Source: DALYJJ01 sp033763935 (GTDB taxonomy: Bacteria > Acidobacteriota > Terriglobia > Bryobacterales > Bryobacteraceae). Taken from it: 64,000 bases of DNA. A program made the translations under genes and the position numbers. Each line of letters begins with the position of its first letter. The stretch's first letter is position 1. Shown here piece by piece: positions 33,043 to 40,900 of the stretch. Below the pieces are notes generated by a model. That model ran no database searches. It had not been told where the DNA came from and saw only the letters and a program-made list of their open reading frames with translations. Location of the stretch: assembly GCA_033763935.1 (NCBI GenBank), contig JANRJO010000006.1:30324-94323 (forward strand), read 5' to 3'.

Positions 33043-33905
33043 GCACGGGACTGCTTCTACTGGCGGCAGGCGGCTTGTTCGGACAGCAAGTAGCGGATAC
33101 AGAGTTCCGGCCGCCGATTGCCAAACCGGCGTACGAGCAAGGCAAGGGACCGTTGGTCCTGATCGACGAGGGGCACCACAACTTTCACACGGCGACCGGG
33201 CGGTATCTACCGTTCGCGGAGTTGCTGCGTCGAGACGGGTACGTGGTGAAGGGCTCGGGGGCGAAGTTCAGCACGGAGATGCTGCGCGGTTGTTCCGTGA
33301 TGGTGATTTCGAACGCGCTGAACGAGAAGAACGCCAACGATTGGAAGCCTCCTCATCCATCTGCCTTTACCCAAGAGGAGATCAGCGCTCTGCGAGAGTG
33401 GCTGACGCAGGGCGGGCGGCTGCTGCTGATCGCCGACCATATGCCGTTCGCCGGCGCCGCGGAGGAACTGGGAAAGGCGCTGGGGGTGCGTTTTGAAAAC
33501 GGCTACTCCGTGATTCCGGAGATCGGCGGAATCCTCGTGTTCCGGAAGCCGCTGGGGACGTTGAAGGAGCATGCCGTTACGCAAGACATTCCCGAGATCG
33601 CCACATTCACGGGTTCCGCCTTTCAGGTGAAAGGTCCGGCCGAACCGTTGCTGGTGTTCGGCCCTGGGGTCGTTTCTATCGATCCAAACGATGCGTCGAA
33701 GAAGGTACCGGTGACCGGGTACTGGCAAGGTGCGGTGATGCGCGTGGGGAAAGGGCGGCTGGCGTTGTTCGGCGAGGCGGCGATGTTCTCCGCGCAACTG
33801 GCCGGCCCGAACAAGATCCCGATGGGGATGAACGCGCCGGCCGCGAAGTACAATCCGCAGTTCCTGTTGAATGTGATGCGCTGGCTGACGGCGAATTCCG
33901 ATTGA
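33039..33905 (+). CDS. Secreted DUF4350/GATase-like-fold protein
   Basis: A 288-residue protein with a signal peptide (MRTGLLLLAAGGLFGQQ). The body reads as an amidotransferase-like Rossmann fold: PLVLIDEGHHNFHTATGRYL, a conserved-looking VMVISNALNE, FTQEEISALREWLTQGGRLL and LIADHMPFAGAAEELGKALG. The closing GRLALFGEAAMFSAQL is also usual for DUF4350-type proteins. No Cys nucleophile is visible, so amidotransferase activity is unlikely. It may be a binding protein. The stop is just before the PadR promoter. Confidence 0.65.
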   Translation: MRTGLLLLAAGGLFGQQVADTEFRPPIAKPAYEQGKGPLVLIDEGHHNFHTATGRYLPFAELLRRDGYVVKGSGAKFSTEMLRGCSVMVISNALNEKNANDWKPPHPSAFTQEEISALREWLTQGGRLLLIADHMPFAGAAEELGKALGVRFENGYSVIPEIGGILVFRKPLGTLKEHAVTQDIPEIATFTGSAFQVKGPAEPLLVFGPGVVSIDPNDASKKVPVTGYWQGAVMRVGKGRLALFGEAAMFSAQLAGPNKIPMGMNAPAAKYNPQFLLNVMRWLTANSD

Positions 33906-33930
33906 CAAGGGGGCGGTTTTCCTTTATCTT
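33902..33930 (+). promoter_or_regulatory. Consensus-like promoter of the PadR-ADOP pair
   Basis: TTGACA (33902-33907), exactly 17 bases, then TATCTT (33925-33930). This is the best sigma-70-type promoter recognised in the window. It overlaps the last codons of the upstream gene, whose stop codon lies in the -35. Confidence 0.75.
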
Positions 33931-33957
33931 CTAGGCATAGAGATTCTATGCCTAGAA
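33929..33957. promoter_or_regulatory. PadR operator: perfect 12-bp inverted repeat
   Basis: TTCTAGGCATAG (33929-33940) and CTATGCCTAGAA (33946-33957) are perfect inverted arms around five bases. The dyad starts at the end of the -10 and includes the PadR start codon (33948). PadR dimers bind such dyads. Autorepression of padR and the permease is the natural reading, inferred from symmetry and position. As RNA it could also hide the start codon. Confidence 0.75.
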
Positions 33958-34274
33958 TTGAAATGCCACAAGGAGCTCTGGGGCTCCTGATCCTCAAAGT
34001 GCTGCAGGCCGGGCCGCTGCACGGATATGCCATCGCGCAACGGATCCACCTGCTTTCCGAGGAGGTGCTGGCGGTAGAAGAAGGGTCTCTCTATCCGGCG
34101 CTGCAGCGGCTATTGCTCAAGGGCTGGGTGCAGGCGGAGTGGGCCGTTTCGGAGACGAACCGCCGAGTTCGCGCGTACAAGCTGACGCCGGCGGGGCGGA
34201 AGCAATTGCACGCCGAACTCGCGGAGTACGAGCAGGCACAAGCCGCGATTCAGGCCGTACTGAGGGGTGCGTAG
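33948..34274 (+). CDS. PadR-family transcriptional regulator
   Basis: A 108-residue winged-helix protein. The core is typical: QGALGLLILKVLQAGPLHGY, AIAQRIHLLSEEVLAVEEGS, LYPALQRLLLKGWVQAEW, with the wing SETNRRVRAYKLTPAGRKQL and a short dimerisation helix. It belongs to the short PadR subclass paired with ADOP permeases in Acidobacteria. The ATG at 33948 lies in the operator; an ATG five codons later (33963) would place the operator wholly upstream. The permease ATG directly follows its stop. Confidence 0.92.
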   Translation: MPRIEMPQGALGLLILKVLQAGPLHGYAIAQRIHLLSEEVLAVEEGSLYPALQRLLLKGWVQAEWAVSETNRRVRAYKLTPAGRKQLHAELAEYEQAQAAIQAVLRGA

Positions 34275-36767
34275 ATGGGACTGCTTCGGAGATTGGGATT
34301 CCTGTTGCGGCGCGGGCGCATGGAACGCGAACTGGCCGAGGAGATGGCGGCGCACCGGGAGATGATGGGTATTCGAGGAGAGGGCTTCGGGAACGGCTTG
34401 CGGTTGCGCGAGGAGGCGGCGGACGTTTACGGCTGGGCGTGGCTCGATCGCGTGCGGCAGGACGTCAGCTTCGGCCTGCGGCTGCTGAAGAAGTCGCCGG
34501 TGTTTACCCTTTGCGCGGTTCTGATCCTGGCGATCGGGATCGGCGTGAACCTCAGTGGATTTCAGGTACTGAACGTGGCCATCTTCACGCCCGTGCCGGT
34601 GAAGGACCCGCACACGATCATCAGCTACTCCCGGCGCAGCCCGCAGGCGAGTTCGGGCGGGGCCACGTACCCTCATCTGGATTTTCTAAGGCGCCACGCG
34701 CGGACAGTGTCGGCGGTGATGGCGTATCGAAGCGGCGACTTAACGTTCGATGGCGGACGGCGGGTGAGCGCTCGATTCGTGACCGGCAACTGGTTTACGG
34801 AGATCGGCGGCGAGGCGGCGGCCGGGCGCGTGCTTAACGCCGAGCGCGACGACGATTCTCGGGTGGCGCCTGTGGCGGTACTGAGCCACTCGCTCTGGAC
34901 CGCCGAGTTCGGCAGCGATCCGGCCATTGTCGGCCGAATCGTGCGATTGAACGGAAAGCCGGTAACGGTGGTGGGAGTAGCCGCATTTGCCTTTGTCGAC
35001 CTGAAGCCCAGCGAGACGGATCTCTGGCTGCCACTCGAGCAGGAGCCGGCGCTGATCGAAGGGAGCGGGCTCCGAACCAGCTTCGAGAAGGACGTCACGT
35101 TGTTCGCGCGCCTGGCGGGAGATTCTACTCCGGGAGCAGCGGAGGAGGAAGCGCGGGCGCTGATGCTCGAGATGAAGAAGATCCACCCGAACGACATCTG
35201 GGACGGCGAGTGGCTGCCGGTGCGACCGGGCGCATACATGGCTAGCATTGACGAGCGGGAGCGGGCGGTGGTGTACCCGGTGATCGGGCTGGCCTCGGCG
35301 CTGGTGCTGTGCGTGCTGACGGTGGCGTGCGCCAACTTAGGAAACCTGATGCTGGCGAGGGCGCTGGGGCGCGCTCGCGAGTTTTCCATCCGCGCCGCGG
35401 TAGGCGCGTCGCGCGGCCGGCTGATCCGGCAGCTGCTGACGGAGAGCCTGCTGCTGGCCGCATTGGGCACGGCGGCGGGCATCGGGCTGAGTTACTGGGG
35501 CGGCAGGTATATGCTGGCGGCCACGGGTGCGCCGCGGTTTTTGAACCCGGCGTTCGATTGGCGAGTGGGTTTGGTTTCGGCGGGGCTCTCGGTAGTCGCG
35601 GTGCTGGTCTTCGGCTTCATGCCGGCGCTCCAAGCCACGCGCACGGCGCGCAGCAAGAGCCGGCTGCGCGGGTTCTTTGTGGGGGCACAGGTGGCGGCAT
35701 GCTGCCTGCTGCTGGTAATGTCGAGCCTGCTGGTACGAGGACTGGTGCGGGCGTTGACGGTCGACCCGGGTTTCGATACCGTTCACACGTTGACGGTGCA
35801 GCCGGCGCTTGGCGAACACGGGTACAGGGCGGAGTCGGCACGCGCCTACTTCGATGAACTGCGCCAGAGGTTGTCGGCCGCGCCGGGGGTGGCAGGCGTG
35901 GCGGCGGTGTCGCTCGCGCCATTGGGCAACCGGATGGCGACAACCGACCGGCCCGTGCGCACGGTGGTGTACGACGCGGACCCGAACTACTTCGAGGTGA
36001 TGCGGATTCCGATCAGGCGGGGCCGGAGATTCGGCGAGGGCGAGACCGGCGCCTGTGTGGTGAGTGAGTCCTTTGCGCAGCGCGTGTGGCCAGGGGAGGA
36101 TCCGCTGGGCAAGGAGTTTCCGGGGCGCGGCGGGGTGGTGGTGGTGGGAGTGGCCGCCGACGCGAGGACGGTTGCACTCCGCGATTCGAGCACGACCGAG
36201 GCGTATTTCCCGACGACCGGAGGGAGTTTGCGTTCCTCGACGATGGTAGTGCGCGCTGAGGGTCGACCGGAGTCGATTGCGGCGGCGGTGGAGGAGATCA
36301 GCCGTAACGTGGATCCACGGGTCCGCCCGGACATAGAACTGGTGCGGAACAACCTGGAGCGGAAGACGGAATCGGCGCGGTCCGGCGCGCTGATCGTCTC
36401 CTGTCTGGGGGTCATGGCGTTACTGCTTGCGGCGGTAGGCGTGTATGGCATTGCGGCCTACACGGTGACGCAGCAGACGCGGGATATCGGGATTCGGGTG
36501 GCGATCGGCGCGCCGGCGCGGGAGGTACTTCGTGTCGCTGTGGGAGGCTTCCGGATGCCGGTGTTCATCGGGGCGGTTTGCGGTTTGGGGTTGGCAGCAG
36601 CCTTCTCCGCCGTGCTGCGACGGGAGTTGTTCGGGGTGAGCCCGTTGGACCCGGTCAGCTATGCGGGCGCGGTGGGAGTGTTTGGCGCGGTGGCGGCAGT
36701 CGCGCTGATTGGGCCGGTACGCCGCGCACTGCGCATTGCACCGGCCCAGGCTCTGCGGTACGAGTAA
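34275..36767 (+). CDS. ADOP-type MacB/FtsX-family permease
   Basis: An 830-residue inner-membrane protein with the duplicated FtsX/MacB_PCD layout of acidobacterial orphan permeases. After a cytoplasmic head (about 1-70) comes the first helix (VFTLCAVLILAIGIGVNLSG), then a periplasmic MacB core, a three-helix FtsX block (near 335-460) and a second core. The closing FtsX block contains GVYGIAAYTVTQQTRDIGIR and a final helix pair. The coupling motif (VAIGAPAREVLRVAVGG) is present, but no ATPase is encoded nearby, as is usual for the family. The gene begins one base after padR, so PadR probably controls it. Substrate unknown. Confidence 0.9.
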   Translation: MGLLRRLGFLLRRGRMERELAEEMAAHREMMGIRGEGFGNGLRLREEAADVYGWAWLDRVRQDVSFGLRLLKKSPVFTLCAVLILAIGIGVNLSGFQVLNVAIFTPVPVKDPHTIISYSRRSPQASSGGATYPHLDFLRRHARTVSAVMAYRSGDLTFDGGRRVSARFVTGNWFTEIGGEAAAGRVLNAERDDDSRVAPVAVLSHSLWTAEFGSDPAIVGRIVRLNGKPVTVVGVAAFAFVDLKPSETDLWLPLEQEPALIEGSGLRTSFEKDVTLFARLAGDSTPGAAEEEARALMLEMKKIHPNDIWDGEWLPVRPGAYMASIDERERAVVYPVIGLASALVLCVLTVACANLGNLMLARALGRAREFSIRAAVGASRGRLIRQLLTESLLLAALGTAAGIGLSYWGGRYMLAATGAPRFLNPAFDWRVGLVSAGLSVVAVLVFGFMPALQATRTARSKSRLRGFFVGAQVAACCLLLVMSSLLVRGLVRALTVDPGFDTVHTLTVQPALGEHGYRAESARAYFDELRQRLSAAPGVAGVAAVSLAPLGNRMATTDRPVRTVVYDADPNYFEVMRIPIRRGRRFGEGETGACVVSESFAQRVWPGEDPLGKEFPGRGGVVVVGVAADARTVALRDSSTTEAYFPTTGGSLRSSTMVVRAEGRPESIAAAVEEISRNVDPRVRPDIELVRNNLERKTESARSGALIVSCLGVMALLLAAVGVYGIAAYTVTQQTRDIGIRVAIGAPAREVLRVAVGGFRMPVFIGAVCGLGLAAAFSAVLRRELFGVSPLDPVSYAGAVGVFGAVAAVALIGPVRRALRIAPAQALRYE

Positions 36768-36775
36768 GCTCGGCG

Positions 36776-37414
36776 TTAACGCGAACGGGGGAAGTCGGTA
36801 TACTCGTCGGCCGTCACGCGGATATACTTGCCACCCTCAGCGAACGCCACCCGTTTGAAGAAATCGTTCTCGTCGCTGTAGCGGCTCTTCGACTGGGGAA
36901 CGACACTGAGCACGGCCAGGCTTTTCGGCCCCGGGTAGACATAGTTGGAGAACAGCACCCAGTGCTGCAGGTAGTGGTTGGCGCCGGCCACGCGAGCGGG
37001 TTCGAAGATCTCACCGACCTTGTTCCCCGACTCGAAGAGATCGAACGTATTGCCGGGTAAGCCGCCGCGCTGAACGGCGGGCAGGAACGGTGACTCCTCG
37101 GCGAGGACCTTCACATACTTGCTTCCTTTCGGAAACGCGGCCTTGGCGAAGAACTCTGATTCGCTCGAGTAAGGGGTGATGGCCTTAGGGACAAGGTTGA
37201 GCGTGGCAAGGGTGCGTGGGCCGGGGGTAACGAACGTCGGGTACTGAATCCAGTGTTCCGTGTAGGTGGCGGCGGTTTCGATGCCCGGCCCGCGATAGAC
37301 CTCGCCGACCACGTGGCCGGCTTCTTCCAAAACGATGTTCGTGTCAATCGGTATTTGCCCGAACAGCAGGGCAGCGCCCGCGGCGAGCCCGATTGCGATC
37401 ATAACTTTTCTCAT
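36776..37414 (-). CDS. Secreted protein of two tandem homologous domains
   Basis: A 212-residue protein not recognised from a named family. After a signal peptide (VMIAIGLAAGAALLFGQ) come two copies of one unit. Copy one contains GHVVGEVYRGPGIETAATYT, EHWIQYPTFVTPGPRTLATL and FFAKAAFPKGSKYVKVLAEE. Copy two contains GNKVGEIFEPARVAGANHYL, QHWVLFSNYVYPGPKSLAVL and FFKRVAFAEGGKYIRVTADE. Each unit is about 80 residues with aligned Trp, Pro-Gly-Pro and Phe-Phe positions, pointing to an internal duplication of a beta-rich domain. AGGAGG lies six bases before the ATG, one of the strongest ribosome sites here. Confidence 0.7.
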   Translation of the reverse strand: MRKVMIAIGLAAGAALLFGQIPIDTNIVLEEAGHVVGEVYRGPGIETAATYTEHWIQYPTFVTPGPRTLATLNLVPKAITPYSSESEFFAKAAFPKGSKYVKVLAEESPFLPAVQRGGLPGNTFDLFESGNKVGEIFEPARVAGANHYLQHWVLFSNYVYPGPKSLAVLSVVPQSKSRYSDENDFFKRVAFAEGGKYIRVTADEYTDFPRSR

Positions 37415-37460
37415 GTACTTCCTCCTCGGCTTCAGTTGCGCAGCCGGGCGGAAGAATTGA

Positions 37461-39662
37461 TCACGGCGTGAGGGTGATGCGTTCGACGGTGGCGGCTTCG
37501 ACCGCTTTTCTCGAGTACGGCAAGGGGTGGTACTTGCCCTTGGCCCAATCGTCGAGGAGGTCACTGTAGTGGCGGCTGTCAGGGTCGCCGGATTCGCCGG
37601 GGACGTTCGTCATCACGGATTTATCCCAATCGGCGGTATCGAGGATCTGGCGATAGGACGCGCCGTTCGTATGTTGCCACTGCCTCCCTGCGGCGGCATT
37701 GACGGTATGCGCGTCGCCGGGCGTCGGGACGGGCCCACGATGGAGTTCGGGGCGGCCGAGGGGATGCCGGAACATTGCTTTGTGCAGCGCGCCCCACTGC
37801 CAGCGTGCCGCGTCGGAGCCGTAAGCCCGGCGAATCTCCACAAGCGCCTCACTGAAGGACCGGGCGAGGGCGCCGGTATGAGCGGCCGGGTTCGCTTCGA
37901 GGGCGCGCAGCGTGACCTCGAGCGTGGGCATGGGGCCGAGGCCGAAGATCGCGGCGGGAAGCTTTGCCACCCACACTGCGTACAGCAGCGCCGGCGCGGA
38001 GGCGGCGTCCATGCGGCAGTCCCAGGCCAGCAGGGAGTTGGCTTCCTGCGGGCGTTTTTCCCAGCGGCGCACCACTTGCTGAAGGCGGCGCGCGGGCAGG
38101 GAGACAACATCGGTCTGCAAGCGTTCGACGTCGGCAACGGAGAGCTTGCGCGGGTGGCGGAGCAGCTCCTCCAGGCGGTCAAAGCGGAAGCGAGGGGCGA
38201 ACTCGTGGCCGAGGCGGTGCGGATAGGCGGGCGGCAGAATGTTGTGGTTGGCGGTGGCGATATAGCCGCGCGGAGGATCGAACTCCTGCGGCAGCTGCGA
38301 CGGGGTGAGGTAGCCGCTCCACTCGTATTCACCGGCGTCGCCGGGGACGGGGAGCAAACCCGGCCAGTTGGGGCGGACGGGCATGCGGCCAGCGGCGATC
38401 CAGGCGATGTGTCCGGCGCGATCCGCGTAGACGAGGTTTTCCGAGGGCGTCTTGTAGCGGGCCACGGCGGCGAGGAACTGCGGCCAGTTGCGGGCGCGGG
38501 CAAGCGACAGCGCCGGCAGATAGGCAGCGCCGCCCGGTTCGGCGCCCACCCATTTCAGGGCGTACGCGCGGCGGCGGCCTCGATCCTCGTAGATCACCGG
38601 ACCATGGAGCGTGTATTTCAGTTCCACCTCCGTGGGGCCTCCGCCGCGCACCATCACTGACTCCTTGACGACCTCCATGCGCCGCCAGGAGCCCTTGAAG
38701 AGATACTCGTTGGGATTCGCCGGGTTCAGCTTCTCCACGTAGAGGTCCTGCTGATCCATGCCGACGATGGTGAAGCCGAAGGCAATGTCCTCGTTGTGGC
38801 CCAGAGCGATGCCGGGCAGCGCGGGCTCGCCGGCGCCGATCACGTTCCAGCCCGGCGCTACCAGGTGCACGGTCTTGCGGAGCGAAGGCATCAGCAGCGC
38901 CCGGTGGGGATCATTCGCGAGTATCGGCTTGCCGCTGGCAGTGCGGGCGCCGGCAAGAACCCAATTGTTGCTGCCGTCGAGCTCGCCGTCGGCCGAGACA
39001 GTGGGCAGGGAGATGGCTTCGGCTATCTCAGGCGGAATCTCCTCGGCGGAGAGGCCTTTCGGGAACTCGACCTTCACCCAGGGATCGACCGGCTGGCGTT
39101 CCTCGAGCATCCTCGCTCCGTATCGGCCGAGAAGGCGAGCGCGGGTGAGTTCGCGGGTGAGGTTGCGGAGCATCTCGAACGCCGGCAGGCGGCTGACGAC
39201 GTCTTCGGGTTGCCAGAGGCCGGGGTCGAATCCGGCGAGGACGAATTCACGGGGGCGGCGGCCGGCGAGAGTCTTGATATAGGCGTTGATGCCGGCGGTG
39301 AAGGCGCTGACGATGTCGCGGGCATCGGGGGCATAGCTGGGCCACTCGGCGGACCAGTCGCCGCGGTAGCGGAGCAGGCGAGCCAGGCGGTCGCGCCGGA
39401 GGTACTCAGGGCCGAGGACCTCGCTCATGCGGCCGCTGCCGGCGCGGCGACAGAGGTCGAGTTGGAACAGGCGGTCACGAGCGGCCATGTAGCCTTGGGC
39501 GAAGAAAAGATCGCGTTGGGAGGAGGCGTAGATGTGCGGAACGCCCCAGCGGTCACGCAGCACCTCGACAGGCCGACCCAGGCCGGCGAGTTTCACCGTC
39601 TCCGACGGGAGGGCCAGGGGGAAGGCGAGCAGGACGACGCTTCGCCGGAGAAGGTGGCGCAT
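37461..39662 (-). CDS. Penicillin acylase-family Ntn hydrolase
   Basis: A 733-residue precursor-type enzyme. After a signal peptide (MRHLLRRSVVLLAFPLALPS) come the alpha-part motifs WGVPHIYASSQRDLFFAQGY and AARDRLFQLDLCRRAGSGRM. The self-cleavage site is DGSNNWVLAG, with Ser231 as the future nucleophile. The beta part follows with ILANDPHRALLMPS, and the catalytic Asn region near RGYIATANHNILPP. Ntn acylases cleave amides such as beta-lactam side chains, acyl-homoserine lactones or lipopeptides; which one cannot be decided. A GTG seven codons upstream (39683) is the other possible start. Confidence 0.9.
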   Translation of the reverse strand: MRHLLRRSVVLLAFPLALPSETVKLAGLGRPVEVLRDRWGVPHIYASSQRDLFFAQGYMAARDRLFQLDLCRRAGSGRMSEVLGPEYLRRDRLARLLRYRGDWSAEWPSYAPDARDIVSAFTAGINAYIKTLAGRRPREFVLAGFDPGLWQPEDVVSRLPAFEMLRNLTRELTRARLLGRYGARMLEERQPVDPWVKVEFPKGLSAEEIPPEIAEAISLPTVSADGELDGSNNWVLAGARTASGKPILANDPHRALLMPSLRKTVHLVAPGWNVIGAGEPALPGIALGHNEDIAFGFTIVGMDQQDLYVEKLNPANPNEYLFKGSWRRMEVVKESVMVRGGGPTEVELKYTLHGPVIYEDRGRRRAYALKWVGAEPGGAAYLPALSLARARNWPQFLAAVARYKTPSENLVYADRAGHIAWIAAGRMPVRPNWPGLLPVPGDAGEYEWSGYLTPSQLPQEFDPPRGYIATANHNILPPAYPHRLGHEFAPRFRFDRLEELLRHPRKLSVADVERLQTDVVSLPARRLQQVVRRWEKRPQEANSLLAWDCRMDAASAPALLYAVWVAKLPAAIFGLGPMPTLEVTLRALEANPAAHTGALARSFSEALVEIRRAYGSDAARWQWGALHKAMFRHPLGRPELHRGPVPTPGDAHTVNAAAGRQWQHTNGASYRQILDTADWDKSVMTNVPGESGDPDSRHYSDLLDDWAKGKYHPLPYSRKAVEAATVERITLTP

Positions 39663-39766
39663 CCGGCTATGGTAGCGTTTCACCGGCGCCCGTAATCAAA
39701 CATTTCCTGTTGAAAACGTTGGAACGGGGGAAAGGCGCCGCGCTACACTCGAAGTCGGGTAGCCGC

Positions 39767-40900
39767 ATGGCCGAAACGCCGAAGAAGACTAGCCTTCAGG
39801 ATGTGATTGCCGACGCGCAGTGGACGGCGCGGGACCAGTTGAACGCCGCCTGGCAGCTGTACGTGGAGCGGGTGGAAGAACGGCTGCGCGAGGGCTGGGG
39901 CGAACAACTGGAGCGCGTGTTCGCGGAGCGCTTTGAGGAGTTGTCGTCGCGTGCAGGCGAAGCACTGCGGGCGGCGCGCCAGGAGACGGAGGAGTCGGCG
40001 GCGGCACGTCATGCGGCTGAGGTGGAACTCGCAGTGCAGTCGTCGCGGGCACAGGCGCGAAGGGAGTTAAGCGAAAGCCTGAACCAAAACCTGCGGCGGC
40101 TGGGGCAGTGCGAAGACGGTCCGTCGTGGACGTCGGCGCTGCTGGATGCGACGCGCGACTTCTGCGAGCACGCGGCGGTGTTTTCGATTGCCGGAGACCA
40201 GTTGCGGTGCGAGGGCGTGCGAGTGCCGGAGGGTCATGCCGGGCGGGAGTTACTGGGCCTGCAGGAGCCTTTGGGCGCGGCGCCTGCCTTTGCCGCGGTG
40301 GCGGATTCGAAGGACGTTTCCATAGCGGCGAGGACCGCGGGCGAGTTGAGCGAGGCGCTTGCGAGCGCCTTTGGTCCGGATGGCCGCGCGTACCTATTCC
40401 CCGTTGTGAGCCGTCAAACGGTGGTGGCGGTGCTGTACGCGCAAGGGGACGAGCCGCCGGTGGACGCGAACGGTTTGGAGTTGGCGTGCACGCTGGCGGC
40501 GAGCGCGCTCGAGGCGCGAGTTCGTTCGAAGGCCGCGGCCGCCCTGGTGTCCTTGGGCGGGGAGCCGGCGTTGGTGGCGGCGGCCGTGCCGAAGGGGCCG
40601 GAAGCGCCGGCGCTCTCGCGCGAAGCCGAAGAGTTGCATGCAAGAGCGCAGCGATTTGCGCGTGTACAAGTAGCGGAGATGCGCCTCTATAAGTCGGGAG
40701 CGGTGAAGGCGGGGCGGGCGGAGGGCCGGCTCTACGCGGCGCTGCGGGAAGACATTGACAGGGGGCGCGAGGAATTTTATCGGCAGTTTATATCGGCAGC
40801 GCCGACGATGGTCGATTACTTTCATCAGGAGCTTGTTCGGACTCTGGCTAACGATGATGAGGCACTTCTGGGAGCTGAGTATCCGGGGCCGCTGGTTTAG
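39767..40900 (+). CDS. Coiled-coil and GAF-like hypothetical protein
   Basis: A 377-residue protein. Residues 1-115 are strongly helical with Glu/Arg heptads (ERVEERLREGWGEQLERVFA). A GAF-like module follows, with WTSALLDATRDFCEHAAVFS, a central VSIAARTAGELSEALASAFG and the strand pair GRAYLFPVVSRQTVVAVLYA. The C-terminus is helical again (HARAQRFARVQVAEMRLYKS; RLYAALREDIDRGREEFYRQ), a stretch resembling acidobacterial proteins of unknown role. Membrane segments are absent. The last 44 bases overlap the lytic-transglycosylase gene, suggesting coupling. Confidence 0.6.
   Translation: MAETPKKTSLQDVIADAQWTARDQLNAAWQLYVERVEERLREGWGEQLERVFAERFEELSSRAGEALRAARQETEESAAARHAAEVELAVQSSRAQARRELSESLNQNLRRLGQCEDGPSWTSALLDATRDFCEHAAVFSIAGDQLRCEGVRVPEGHAGRELLGLQEPLGAAPAFAAVADSKDVSIAARTAGELSEALASAFGPDGRAYLFPVVSRQTVVAVLYAQGDEPPVDANGLELACTLAASALEARVRSKAAAALVSLGGEPALVAAAVPKGPEAPALSREAEELHARAQRFARVQVAEMRLYKSGAVKAGRAEGRLYAALREDIDRGREEFYRQFISAAPTMVDYFHQELVRTLANDDEALLGAEYPGPLV

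Noticed and set aside
34275..36767. Large FtsX-like permease without ATPase as a novelty
   Set aside because: This is the usual ADOP arrangement in Acidobacteria, including the adjacent PadR gene.
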